Assembly: GCF_026230105.1 (NCBI RefSeq)
Contig: NC_079478.1
Coordinates: 12,043,653 to 12,107,652, forward strand
Direction: 5' to 3'
Origin: Diorhabda sublineata
Taxonomy: Eukaryota > Arthropoda > Insecta > Coleoptera > Chrysomelidae
DNA length: 64,000 nucleotides
Within the stretch, counting starts at the first letter, position 1; each line of letters begins with the position of its first letter. Shown one piece after another: positions 23,547-35,149 of the stretch. The notes under the pieces are model-generated. The model had not been told where the DNA came from, did not search any database, and saw only the letters and a program-made list of their open reading frames with translations. The position numbers and the translations under genes are program-made.

Positions 23547-24573
23547 AATCCGCTAGTATCATATTCAACAAAACTCTGTTGGTGATTTCTAATTTATAAT
23601 TAATAAACAAGGCTACACATGTATTAAAAAACTCTGAATTTCTTCCGAGAATTTTTTGGATTAGATCATTTCAAGGAAAAATATCACACTGTACAACAAA
23701 CAATGAAACTAATCGTAATAATTATAGTTCATGCAACAGTACTAATTCTATTTATGTTCACACTCGATGCACAACAAACATATTACAAAACCGCTTTTTA
23801 CTAAGCCTATCATCAAATTAGGATCGAGAATAAAACGCCGTTATTATTATTATTAAGTTAATGTCCTTGACTCCACAAAACTTATTATTTTCAATTGATG
23901 CATGTAAATAACCTTGTCGCGCTTTGTTGTTTCCAAATAATGTTCTTCCTATTTCGAATTACTCACAATAGCTGAAAGTGGATTGAGTTGTTGAATTAAT
24001 GTAATTCAACATATGGTGAAATTTCTGATTTTCAATAGAGAAAATCGTCAAACATACACAATATGTGTACAAGTACGAGGCGAAATAGTAATTCATTCAT
24101 CCCCAAATTACTCCACTTTCCAAACAATCTAGGAAGGATTAATTAGGTGAATATGGGCGTGATCTACTAGAGCCAAGATATCATAAATGATGACGAATTA
24201 CGATGAGACGTATTTGATTGTAGATCGATATGATGGAATAATTAATTTGTTGTTAACTACAATATAGTCACATTATGAATCAGATTTCAGAACGTTGTGG
24301 TCAATCATCAAATGAAATCTAATAACAGTTAACCGCACCAGAATTAGTCATATTACCAAATGATATCTTTATTGATGAGAAATATATACAACGGCTTTTA
24401 CATTATTTTCTTCTTTTTTTGTTTTGTCGTTTGTGAGTGGATCTTCTATAAAATTTACAACAATTAATTGGAATGGATGCATTTTTTGGTTTTAATATTT
24501 TATTTTGATCAATTTGGAAAACTTTTTTATTAATGGTTTTATGAAAAAAAATTATTTTTGATAAAAAGTTCTG
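23547..24573. other. AT-rich intron, nothing recognised
   Basis: Short TTA-type trinucleotide run near 23840; otherwise nothing seen. Confidence 0.45.
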
Positions 24574-24866
24574 TATGGTCCAGAAGTTAAAATGCAACCA
24601 TCAGATATCAATTTTTTAGAGCAGTATACGAGGTTAGATTAGGTTAGATAAAGTTGTTTTGAATTAAAAGTTATATTGAAATATGCAATTACAGCAATCA
24701 CAAACCCCGAATTTTCATAATAAATGGCTGTAATTGCACATTTCAATATTACTTTTAATTCAAGACAACTTTACTCTATAAAATTTTTCTGAATTGTGAA
24801 ATTTTTTGACAAATACTGCTTTAAAAAATTGATATCTGATGGTTTCATTTTAACTTGCAGACCAGA
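24574..24866. repeat. Foldback element with long inverted arms
   Basis: Left arm from 24574 and right arm ending at 24866 are reverse complements over most of about 130 bases each. Matching words include GTTAAAATG, ACCATCAGATATCAATTTTT, GCAGTAT, TTGAATTAAAAGT and GCAATTACAGC. The right arm is followed by CAACTTAAGTAGGCACACTG. Structure fits a non-autonomous foldback MITE; the Tc1/mariner-type transposase tail 160 bases away could belong to the same family (inference). Confidence 0.85.
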
Positions 24867-25027
24867 CAAATGGTTCCAACTTAAGTAGGCACACTGTATA
24901 TTATAATAAGTTTAGGTGATTTGGAAAATTCAATATATTCAACTAGCACAGAAGTCGGCATAGTACAGGCAACAAATTTGCATTTAGAGGAAAAAATGCA
25001 GCGTCAAAACGAATTTATTGGATTAAA

Positions 25028-25245
25028 TTATAAAAGGGATACGGCATCGTTTTTCAACGGAGAGTTGTCAAGCTGTCCGCGATGAGTTTCGAATTCTTCA
25101 ATTGCAGTTCGGAGGTCGGAAAGGGTGCGTAGTCCTATTACAAAAAAGAGGCCCTTGAAAAGACCCGACAGGAAGAAATCACATGGTGTTAGGTCACATG
25201 ACCGTGCGGGCCACTCAATCAATTATCATCTGCCTATTCATTCTC
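25028..25245 (-). pseudogene. Tc1/mariner-superfamily transposase, C-terminal fragment
   Basis: The minus strand reads IEWPARSCDLTPCDFFLSGL, then FKGLFFVIGLRTLSDLRTAI and an acidic tail, ending at a stop at 25028. This matches the end of insect Tc1/mariner-superfamily transposases in which the third catalytic acidic residue lies just before W-P-A-R-S-P-D-L-T-P-x-D-F-F-L-W-G. The 64-codon tail is open and includes a natural-looking stop, but the catalytic core upstream is missing. It differs from the other mariner lineages here, which carry P-P-Y-S-P-D-L-A-P. Confidence 0.68.
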
Positions 25246-26790
25246 TAAAATGAACATTAAGGTACTCTCTTATACATAACGCGTAGTTATATACAACAAT
25301 AAAAGAAAAACAATATAGAAACAACATTTCTTCTTTCTATATGTATAAATAATAATTGATAATACTTATAACATACGCTCAAAATATTGTGATCAAACCT
25401 AATTGAGGTTCCTTCCTGAGTTATAAAGTGTTTTATTTGTACTATGTATCATGCCTATGGACCTTTATGTTATTCATCAAAGATTCTATCTATTTCATTA
25501 ATTGATAATGGTGGTCCGGACGTCTATCGTATAATCACTTATTTACTTCAATTGAAGTCGTCAACTTTTGACATTCTTTAATTTTACCTATTTCTAGACG
25601 CAACAATTATAATATTGTGCAAATTAATTTGAGGTTATGTATCCTTATACTAACTTCTTTGCTTTTCTTAGAAACATACTATGTCGATCATATTATAGTT
25701 TTTCCACATGTATATCAGAGTGATAAACCTTCTCGATATTTACTAAAACAATTCAGGATTATTAAAAATCACACTATAGAAAAATGAATGGTCAATCATT
25801 CTCCTCTAGTTAGTTAAATGAATTGAATTCGGTTTTACATTATTAGAAAATTTATTCATGTGTCTCCATTATTGAACAGAATTATTCTGGTCATAGCACA
25901 AAAGGAATAATTGTAAATGAATGAATTTTCCATAAAAATTAAAATATCAGATAATAAGTATGCAATTGCATACAACTTAATTGCGTATTTTATATAAAAA
26001 TTATCAGTCTGCTTCATTATTGACGCCTGCTAAAAAATCTAGTCAAAGTAACTCAAACGGATCACTATCTTCAGAGTTGGTAATGCAAGCTTGAAGCGAA
26101 GATTGTGGTTTATTGGAAATGAATTTAAATTTAAAAACGACCTCAGAATATTTGAAATGACAGCATTTGTGTGTTATCATGGTTTATTGTGAAATATTTA
26201 TTTTTTTAATATTGAATATTAGAAGTTAAAACTGAATAGTTGATCAGAAATTCTAACAAATCACAGATTTATTTTTTTGCCTGATTCATGAATAAACTAG
26301 ATGGTTCGCCGGCTTTTATTATTTTGTGTCTTCTGGTTTGTTTGTTTCTACAGGGAAAACTTGAATTCTTTAGTTTTCAGGCAATTAGTATTTTCTGTTT
26401 ATTTGATAAACGAATATAATATAAAATATAATAAATATGTGATTTGATTTTGCTAAATCGTCCTCTTCCAATTTAACCTGAGCTATAGGATACGATTTTC
26501 CAGAGGACAGTTAAACCTATTTAGCATGTTAAATAGAAAGTAAATAATATCATGTTTTTATAACAAAATCACTACTACAAATAAAAAATTTGACTTGCCA
26601 ATATATCGAAATGAAATAGTAGGCATATTAATATAAGTGGTGATAGAAATATGCTCTGAAAAAATCAGTTAAAAATTGTACTACCTTACTGATGATATCC
26701 TCTAAACACTCTACTTATTTTTTTAAACACTGCACTTGTCACTACCTGAACCAACATTTTCCTTTTAAAATATGAATGAAGCCAACTAAA
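25246..26790. other. AT-rich intron 3' of the Ten-m exon, nothing recognised
   Basis: No transposon motif seen in the 1.5 kb next to the exon's donor. Confidence 0.5.
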
Positions 26791-26796
26791 ACTCAC
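26791..26796 (-). other. Ten-m 5' splice donor
   Basis: The minus strand reads ATTA/GTGAGT. The donor hexamer is a strong match to the insect consensus, and splicing here avoids the stop codon reached a few codons into the intron. Confidence 0.85.
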
Positions 26797-26973
26797 TAAT
26801 TGTTCCACTTGGTATGTACACATTTCCTGATGGTGTCCTCACTAGACAAGACGGTTCGAAATCTTGTGCAGATTCTGCTGGAGGTGCTGTTGTTAACCTC
26901 CCGTTTAAACGGTTCATTGTGGGGTTTCTGGGAGGTACATCAGGGGGACGAGGCACTCCGTCTAACAGACAAC
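26797..26973 (-). CDS. Ten-m: Teneurin-m internal coding exon (intracellular domain)
   Basis: Seen: on the minus strand a pyrimidine-rich acceptor ending TTTCACAG precedes 177 bases that stay open and end at a canonical donor, GTGAGT. The exon enters and leaves in phase 1, with 58 complete codons. It reads CLLDGVPRPPDVPPRNPTMN at the start and DFEPSCLVRTPSGNVYIPSG near the end. Known: this is the signature of the N-terminal cytoplasmic part of arthropod Ten-m, a type II transmembrane adhesion protein for synaptic partner matching, which lies before the membrane segment, EGF repeats and YD/NHL regions. The proline-rich PPDVPPRNP run could be an SH3-type docking site (inference). The reading frame continues past both splice sites only as intron translation, so the apparent 142-residue frame is not the protein. 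Neighbouring exons are outside the window or unrecognised. The assignment is firm; the choice of Ten-m over Ten-a rests on the best remembered match. Confidence 0.93.
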
Positions 26974-26987
26974 CTGTGAAAGAAAAC
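26974..26987 (-). other. Ten-m 3' splice acceptor
   Basis: The minus strand reads GTTTTCTTTCACAG directly before the exon: a pyrimidine tract followed by CAG. It fixes the exon start so that the first two exon bases complete a split codon (phase 1). Confidence 0.85.
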
Positions 26988-29900
26988 GATTCCACTATTA
27001 ATTTGGTTTTGTAAGATATTTGTTCAAATCGTTTTGGCGATGGAAGACATAACATGGTGTTTTTGGTGGATTTCTTGATGAATTTGTTATTCGATATGCA
27101 AATTGAAATTTCACTTACGTACTTTTTGATTGGAAGAACTAGGACCATGTCCTGTACAAGTTTCGAAATTCTTAGTGACATTTTTAATATATTTACGAAA
27201 ATAAGTATTTCCAAACGTTAATCAACACTTGAGACTGTGAAAGATATATGGTTTTTGACAAAAATTTGTAAAATGGTGAAAATGTTCTTTTCTAGGCTAC
27301 AAATGTTGATTGATACTGGAAACAATATATTTTGAGAGCTTCCGTATAGATACCAGCTTCCAGGCGGTTAAATTTGTCCATAATTATTAAATGACAGATT
27401 TTTGATAAAGAAAACTAAAATACTTGACAAAAAATTGTGTCTGTTGTTCCTTAGTTTATTAACATTAATCAGGATTTGAGCTTTTTGGGTTTATGGTGTA
27501 TATAAGTGGAATTCAGTCTCGTTTTTCATGTAAAAAAAAGTATTTGACCACTATTTAAAAATGAGCTAGATTAACCACTTAAAACACGTAGAAAATTTGA
27601 AAGATTCAGCTTCAATCCTCAAGCCATTATCTAGGGAGAGGAATTTAGATTGGTTATTAATTCGTTGATCTCAGAAGTGATCTTTTGGTTGTTCCAATCT
27701 AAATGATATTAACGTAGCCCCAGTTACCTAGAATTAAACATTTTTCATAGTTTAGAATAGAAACGTAAGAAGTGTAGCATTTAAGTTCCGAGAGTTTTTT
27801 TTCAGTTCTACTTCACGTTTGGTTTTTATTTTGTGCGTATTTTTCTTAAGAAACTGGTTTAGTGGTATTGCGGATATTACTGACATATAATACAGACAAT
27901 ATATTCAATTTAGTGGAATCTGACGAAAAACCTGAAAACCTTCGCAGCTTGCAGTCGGTGTACAGAAACGTGTATATATCAAAATTACGTGAATGAGCGA
28001 AACAGTTCGAGGAGAGCATGAATCAGTAGAAGATGTTACCTATCATGGCGTCTGTTTGCACAAGCGTAGTTGCCTGATACCTAATCATTCAAGCGTTTTC
28101 TGATGAGGTGGGAAGCTCTCACTTATCTATGAAAACAAATGCAAAAAACGATCAGCAAGCATTTGATGTGCTACAGAGATGAGACCAGAATATTTGCGTA
28201 TAGCTCTCTGAAAGCGGAGTGATGATTGTAAACAACGTTGATAATTTTTTTCCGTATCTATGGCATCATTATTAAGTGTTTTGTACCAAACAAATTCTAT
28301 GTTAGAGTTTTGGAGTAGCTGAGAACAATGGTCCTTTTTTTCATTGATTGAGTAGAAGTTTTTGACAAAATAGTCAGTCCAAACATCCTATAGTACTGGT
28401 ATCACCTCCTAAATTTCTCGAGATGAAGTCACATAAACAAACTTATCATAGAAAATAACATAGGGGTATTTCTAAACGGGTTAATTTTAGATGGTTACCC
28501 AGGATGGTATGAATACCCAACGTTAGAATCGTTGTGTAGAAACTAATGAAGACTGTTACGATTATCTACCTCGAACTTAATTTCCACTATAATCCCACTA
28601 ATAACGATTGTAAGTTGTTTCCTTTTCTTACAAAACGAATTAAAATATTTCCAATGAAATGAAATTTTAATTTAATTTTTTAACCTTTAAACACTTTTCA
28701 TCGAGTGTATCACAGTGTTAATAATTAAATTTTAATTCAATAATATCTGAGAAGGAAAAAAAACCAATACTTTGTTCTTCTGTTAACTTAATACTTTCAC
28801 TTTCTTTAAAAGATCTCAAAGCAGCCCTGTGGCAAGTTTTATATTAAAAATTGTATCATAAATTGATTTTTACTTGAATCAGAGTAGCACTCTTGATTGA
28901 TTGACAATTGTGTATTCATTTCGGCATCTTTAAACTCTTTGTTTTATTGTTCTTGTAGACGATTCATGATTCTAAGTATGTTTTTATTGTATTCATTAAA
29001 CTTTTAGCGGTTTTGTTGACATTACACAGTAGTAAATTCTTATATGATTAACATTTATACATACGAGTAAATTAGGCATTATAGTCTAATTTACATTGTC
29101 ACTGAATGAATTTTCACTCTAAAGTTATTTTATCATGTAGATGTTATCGACGAGCCGATTGGTCTTCACATTCAAATGATATGAAAGCCGTTTCTCTTGA
29201 CTTTTGGCAAACATGGTTTGCCTTTTTCAACACAATTGGTTGTAAGTCCGGTTTTGAAATTTACCTATTAATTAGCATAGAGTGGATTTTCTCTTCAATA
29301 TCAATTTTATTTCTAGCACTTTTTTCCTTCTATTGATATTAAGAAGTATGTTTCTCAAAATTTTCTTATAAATTTCTATACGTATCTAGCAAAAAATCTT
29401 GTAATATATCGAATTATGTAGAATAATTTAATTTGTATCAAATATTATACACTGATGGAAGTAACCGATTTTTTTAATATAAAAATTATTTCTATCGATA
29501 CGAAACATCTCGTATTCATCGCCCACACGACTATTTTTATTTTTAACACAGACTCAACTTCGTTTGTCTAATGAAACCTGTAATTTCTTGATGTATGAGG
29601 TACGTCAACAAATAATTAAACTTACAAATCAGTGTAAACTACGAAACGTAATTAAACTTAAAGAATTTTTTGTCATAGTAACTTTGAAGAGAATGTTAAA
29701 ATAATGAATTGGGATCGACATATTTTTTTAAAATTCATGGGTTCAACATTTGTGAATTGAAAAATATATCTACAGATGAAATTAAAAAGTTCTGCAATCG
29801 GATGAAACGTGAAATTTTCTTTTATTTCCTATCCCATACAATACATGAAGACAACCATGAATTGAACAAATTGAAGATAAATTTGTGTCATTAAGTATCA

Positions 29901-30744
29901 ACAATAAAATATGATCCAATATAAATACTAATGATTAACCACTTTATCTAAAAAGAAAAACTAAATGAAATTAAATTAAATTTGAGAAGCGAAGAAATAC
30001 TACAAACGAAAAACAATGTAATGAATAATGAATATTGCAAAACCTTCCATAACAAAAGTTCGTAGATTTTTTTTACATTGATAATAAATCTTAACCAATC
30101 ATATCAAAATGTCAAGTTTCTATATCAACAGCTAGAAATAGCATCAGGTGTGTATCTATTGCATGCTCAAAGAGTTTTGCTAAGAATTTGGGAGACATTT
30201 TTCAATTTCCAATAATTGAATTGAAACAATTAAGTAAATATATTATATCAAATCTTATATTAGCTCAGGTCGGATCTTTTTTACAAATATACTAAATAAG
30301 AACAGATTAAAATGAAGACGTTTCTTTTCGATAGAGTCGTACAACTTTTTGACAGCAACTGAAAACAAAACCAGTCGTATCTAGTCCGCGCATTTACATT
30401 TAAATGTTTCCCAAAGCATTATTTTTAAACACAATGATGGAAAATCGTTACGCCTTTGTAGACGTTGAGAGTTTGTTTGAAAATGAGATTTATGTATAGA
30501 ACTTAGAGAAGTTTTATACCAAAAAGTAAATTGTACATGTGCTTTGGAAGATGCGACCTATTTCACACCTTTTTGGAATCGGAAATTGGAATTCCGAACG
30601 TTATTTGATGTACATTGAAAAAATGGAGATTCCGAAATATTTATTGACAAAAAAATCCAATTAAAGTAAATGAATGCTGATAGGAATTTTTTATAAATAA
30701 ATATAATATGAGTCCTTCTATTTTGGACCATATCGAAAACGTTT
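26988..30744. other. AT-rich intron 5' of the Ten-m exon, nothing firmly recognised
   Basis: No supported element in 3.7 kb. A weak RT-like phrase (LFFID then VFDKIVSPNIL) near 28350 is discussed among rejected items. The 76-residue frame at 29106 has no recognisable domain. Confidence 0.4.
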
Positions 30745-30770
30745 TTATTATTATTATTATTATTTTATTA
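30745..30770. repeat. (ATT)n microsatellite
   Basis: About seven TTA/ATT units. Confidence 0.9.
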
Positions 30771-31099
30771 TCGAAATCAGAAACGTGATCATCAAATATG
30801 AAGTTGTATATGAGGTTTGTCTCTAAAATAAATTAACAATTTCAAAAACTAAGCTGGAATTTGATTAGTGATTGTAGTAATTGATAAATATCTTTAATTT
30901 TCTATTTCTTAGACCTTTTGATATGTTTACGTTTCTAAATCTTGATTTTAGGTCTCTTCTGTTTCAAAATTAGTTTTTTTGATAATTCTTGAAAGAATGA
31001 TAAAATTGACGACTAGTCCTTATATCTCAAATATATAGCAGTAGTGAAATTATTTTTAGTTTTATTAGAATTTACAAAATAGAGCAATAAATTTTACTT
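30771..31099. other. AT-rich intron, nothing recognised
   Basis: No motif seen. Confidence 0.4.
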
Positions 31100-31680
31100 A
31101 AATTATTTAGGTAATTAATAAATACACTGTCCTCTTTTTTCTTCACGTGTTCCACCGACTTTTATTCGCAATCCAAATTCATACCCAAATATTATTTGTT
31201 TGAATGCGATAATTGTTAAATTTTCTTGAATTAACAGCCTTTTTGCGTTCAATTTAATTCTCCATTTTTTGTCTAGGTCTCGATCACATGAGTTTTTTGG
31301 AACAGTATTCAATATTTGTTTTTATCGCACTAAAAGCAGTATCGTCTATATATGATATTGGGATGTCTTAAGTATAGATCAAGTATAGTATAGGCCCCAG
31401 AACGCCTATACTCTAGGGTACTCCAGCTTTTATATCTTTACTTGACGAATATTTTTCTTCTTATTTCATACGGAACAATCTTGAGAGATTGTATTAGGTC
31501 CTAAATTTGCTTTGGAAATATCATTTGTATTTTCTAGATAAGTCTAGCATGCCAGATTTTGTCAAATTTCTGGGCTATATCTAAAACTACGGTTTAAAAA
31601 ATGGTCTCGTCTTCAAATGACCTTTCAATTATATAAGATATTCTGTTTCTGGTCAATTGATGACCTGATATTGTACGTTT
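31100..31680 (-). pseudogene. Jockey-like non-LTR retrotransposon RT fragment
   Basis: A readable stretch of RT palm on the minus strand: TVVLDIAQKFDKIWHARLI (motif A; family form A-V-F-L-D-V-x-x-A-F-D-x-V-W-H), then FPKQI, then KDIKAGVP (motif B'), VLGPILYLIYT and DIPISYIDDTAFSA (motif C; family F-A-D-D-T-A, first Asp of the catalytic pair kept). It continues as a 65-codon frame at 31115-31312 with LDKKWRIKLNAK, equal to the W-R-I-K-L-N phrase before the thumb. A stop replaces the Gln of G-V-P-Q-G, with a small insertion before V-L-G-P, and others occur. This Jockey copy covers an earlier part of the protein than the fragments at 8.2 and 17 kb. Confidence 0.85.
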
Positions 31681-32429
31681 TTCTTTAAAAATTTAATTCA
31701 TTTTATTAAAATTGAAAATAAAATCAAATTTAAAATTGAAGTAAACAGGAACTGAACAAGGCAAATTTACGACAAAAAAATATTAATGAATATTTTAAAT
31801 TAGAAATGCAGGGTTAATTTACTATTAAATTACATTTAATAAAATCTTTTATTTTCTCCATGAAGCACGCTACAATACTGTCACTTACTTTAATTTACTT
31901 TTTTCTAACGACAAAGTAATTAGGTAGGTAGTGCTCACATTATTTCGATTAAAAAGTGTACTCAAGTTAATTCTTTTCTAAATAAACTTCTACAACGGTA
32001 TTCTTCTTTCTCTGAACATTTTCAAGATTGATATAGAATTTAAAAAGCCTAAGAGTTTAGACAATAGCCGTGTGTTAAGATTTGAAAAAGACAATTCAAA
32101 AAGGTGGTTTTCAAAGAATTAGTTGCATTTAAAATGACTTTTAGACATATAGGTAGTGATTATGATGATAAATATAGGATAATATATATTTTGAGCTATC
32201 TTAACTTTATATCGTACTCTCATTTGAAATTAATCACTAAAAATTATATAATTATAATAACAAAACGAATTCATTCTTACAGCACACTTTTGCCTACTGA
32301 ACACATAACTTAGTTTGTTAGATTTGTCTGTTTATAACAATAATATCAAACCAATTTAATTTGGTTTTGAAAACCCATATCGCAAAATATGATTATACCA
32401 AGTAAGTCGAAATTATTGCTTTACTATAA
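31681..32429. other. AT-rich intron, nothing recognised
   Basis: No motif seen; the 69-residue plus-strand frame at 32104 has no recognisable domain. Confidence 0.4.
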
Positions 32430-33300
32430 TACTTATCGTGCGTTTCGATAATCATCAGAGACTGAAGGTAAACTAAATTGTTCATCAGTCATTTTGCAAA
32501 GCACATCAGACAAGAGTTTCGAGTTCTCGAGAGTTTAGTATAGGTATGTAGACGATATTTTCTCTATATTCATTTCACGAAAAAGGCAAACGTCGACAAA
32601 TTCATTTTGGAGCTAAATTCAAAATATCCATCTAAAAAGTTTATCTATGAAATAGAAAATAGTGGATAGTTACCATTTTAACAGTATTTAGTAATTAGGA
32701 ATAGCTAGCATTTGATGTATTTAGAACAAGCGTGCAGGTACATTCCGGCTGATTCTTTTCATTATATCCAACATAAGATGGCCAGTCTCCATTACCTGGT
32801 ACAATTCACTTTCCACTTAAAAACGAGAGATACAATGAGGAAAAGAGCTTCATTGAGGTTGTAGATGTACTAAACGGTTATGAAAAAAGAATTGTGAATA
32901 GGTTAGTTAATCGTCATAGGTTTAAGAAATCTCTATGTAAAACTTCTTTTTGCCAAACTCAAAATGAAAAATTTGCTCTGGTACTTTTCAATCCTGTTTA
33001 TACAAAAAATTGGAAGGAATATTTGACAGAGTGGATTTTAAATATGAAATTGGCTGTGGTCATTATGACGAGAAGTATATTGGGCAGATTAAGAGATCCG
33101 TTATTGTCCGGTTTAAATAGCACATAGTAGTACATTTGATTAATAGTCAAGTAATAAATGTAAAAGTTCCCGCCAAGGCAGTTTTCCCACTGGAATTATT
33201 TTTCGTGGGAGAAGGCTTATTGGTGGGAAAATTCAGTATAAAATAGGTAAATCAAGTTATTAGTTTACCTTCAGTCTCTGAAGAAGATAAATTTTTTCCA
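32430..33300 (+). pseudogene. Penelope-like retroelement remnant (RT and GIY-YIG)
   Basis: Penelope-like elements encode a telomerase-like RT fused to a GIY-YIG endonuclease. Seen here: RYVDDIFSIF at about 32540 (RT catalytic motif with both Asp residues), then in another frame FILELNSKYPSKKFIYEIENSG-type sequence, then NEEKSFIEVVDVLNGYEKRI, and finally, in a frame offset from the 77-codon plus-strand frame at 32894-33127, GCGHYDEKYIGQIKRSVIVR, the Y-I-G half of the endonuclease motif with its Arg. Much of the RT is deleted. The remnant is bracketed by related sequences in opposite orientation at 32438-32477 and 33260-33290. Confidence 0.82.
32438..32477 (-). repeat. Penelope-type terminal sequence, left, inverted
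   Basis: GCGTTTCGATAATCATCAGA followed by GACTGAAGGTAAACTAA is the reverse complement of the motif at 33260-33290 (TTAGTTTACCTTCAGTCTCT then GAAGAAGATAA), so the two bracket the coding remnant as inverted terminal copies. Confidence 0.75.
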
Positions 33301-33340
33301 ATTTCATTAATAAAACTGCTATTAAAACTTTCTGGTGGTT
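33260..33340 (+). repeat. Penelope-type terminal sequence, right
   Basis: TTAGTTTACCTTCAGTCTCT then GAAGAAGATAA, followed by an AT-rich tail with AATAAAAC. Related cores are in the centre of the inverted repeat at 6742-6787 and at 45488-45530. Confidence 0.7.
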
Positions 33341-34009
33341 TTATCTAAATCTAAAAAACATTCTAAATGAAAACATGCATATAAAAATAAATACAGATCA
33401 CGCAGTTATTATTTGGTGTTGATATTGTTGGTTTACATTTTAAGGATAACAAACTAATTGCTACGCTTTGCCACGCACGAAAACTTAATGAAGATACCTA
33501 ACATAAAATACTTAACGTTTAAAATTATCTCTACGTAGAACCGTATAATTTTATGTCTCTCGCAATAAATGATCGTGCTTGAATGTTTTGCTTCATTAAA
33601 AGAATATAGATCTGGCATAGTGATTTGGGCGGTTTCATATTTTTACGTTGATGGTAAATTGAGAGAAAACAGAAGTAATAATATTCTCTACAAAGTTGAA
33701 TCAGAGACAATTTGGATACCATAAAACGGATACGAACTAGTGAGTTTCAAGTATTGAGGAATCTTCTTGAATAGAGATGAAGACAGAACTCTAGATATTT
33801 TATCAGTAGAGCTTCCTTCAGATACAAACGATAGCATAAATACCAAAATAGAAATACGTGTGAGATTTGACAGAATACCTTTCAAAAGTTGGTAAGACTT
33901 TCGCTACGTTGTGTTGCATGAATATGAACATAAAATAATTTCGAATGTTGAATAAACATTATTTTTTACAATTGAAAGAATTGCAGAAAACGAGGAAAAG
34001 TTACGTGAA
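33341..34009. other. AT-rich intron, nothing recognised
   Basis: Two overlapping minus-strand frames (33531-33885) have no recognisable domain. Confidence 0.4.
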
Positions 34010-34340
34010 TATTATTCCAAAAGTACTCCATCACAGGAAATGTGAGTAATTCTATGCTTCTAATGACATGAAAAATTTGAATGAATGTTTGGATATCTCG
34101 ATATTTCGAGCAATGTATCACAATAGATGAAACTTGGATACACCAATATAACCCAGAAACAAAAAACACTGAACTTTATCTGGTAAACGTGCCCCCATGA
34201 AACTATAAACTGTTTTTTGAGTTAATAAGGTCACGAACACGGTGTATTGGAGTTGAGATAGTAAAAGTTGGAATGAAACTAAACCAAAATTACGCTGATT
34301 TATTAATACGTTTTAATTAAACGTTTTGTCCCTAATCTTG
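34010..34340 (+). pseudogene. Mariner transposase fragment (catalytic core)
   Basis: Reads CITIDETWIHQYNPETKN in one frame (first catalytic Asp in I-D-E-T-W intact), then after a shift TLSGKRAPMKL, TVF, VNKVTNTVYWS, equal to the family's G-K-V-M-A-T-V-F-W-D with the second Asp replaced by Ser. Upstream, a degraded N-terminal half can be guessed (ECLDISIFRAMYH, the E-C-L-x-M-F-x-R-N-P segment). The third Asp region is absent. A short, internal mariner relic. Confidence 0.72.
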
Positions 34341-35149
34341 AAAACACTAAGTATAAAGAGAAAAATAACAGAATGAATACCAAAAAATAAAGACGAATTT
34401 AAAGATTGTTAATATTTAAAACAATGAAGAAAGCAAATGGTAGTTATGAAGAAAAATAGTAGGAAAACTGAAATTATAATTTCTAGATTTCAATCTATTT
34501 TCTCTATATTGCTTAAATCGCTCAATTCTCCTATGAAATTTTATTTTCATTTCATCCATGAGCATAACGATTTTTGTTGAAGTTCAAACGTTCAAATCAT
34601 AAACTCGTACATGGTTTTACGACCTGAAATTAATCTAAATAATTATATGAAATAAACATGATGGTGGCTAGAGATGAGACCTTAATTGGTACATATTTAT
34701 ATTCTTTAATCAAAAGAGAAGTTGAGTGGTATGTAAATGAAGGATAAAATACAAATAAATTCAAAGTAGAGAACGCTGCTTTTATGTAACTGGCCTTTGA
34801 CTTCGATATCGGACAGTTCGTGCTTTCGACACGTAATTAAAGTTATCTCGTAATTATCAATTCCCTTGATTGATTTTTACAAAGTTGAGATATTGTTTCT
34901 GCAATTTGATGTTTTATAAACTTGTGACGTTATAATGAAAAAATGACGTTGACTAAATGAACAGAAGAAATTGATTAAGAGGGTTTGCTTATCGCAACAA
35001 CTCAGCAGTTCGTAACATCAAAATATGTATATATTTCCTTTTAAAATCTGACAAAATGAGCAGAAATTATTTAAAAATGGTCAAAATTTGTTAAAAATGT
35101 GTCGCTAACTTCTATTACGCTGCTGTCCGCTACGGGTTTTCTTCTTATC
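34341..35149. other. AT-rich intron, nothing recognised
   Basis: No motif seen. Confidence 0.4.

Larger units (their letters stand above)
1..26796 (-). other. Ten-m: Ten-m intron, 3' of the exon (extends beyond window)
   Basis: No further Ten-m exon was recognised on the minus strand between the donor at 26796 and base 1, so the intron is at least 26.8 kb. It is AT-rich and populated by decayed transposons listed separately. Large introns in the 5' half of teneurin genes are usual. A very short or poorly conserved exon could have been missed by eye. Confidence 0.75.

Noticed and set aside
26814..27014. 66-residue plus-strand frame rich in Gly/Ser
   Set aside because: It is antisense to the Ten-m exon; its composition is a by-product of conserved codons on the other strand.
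28290..28500. Possible RT motif A (LFFID, then VFDKIVSPNIL) on the plus strand
   Set aside because: Only one loose phrase with a stop inside; no second RT motif could be read nearby.
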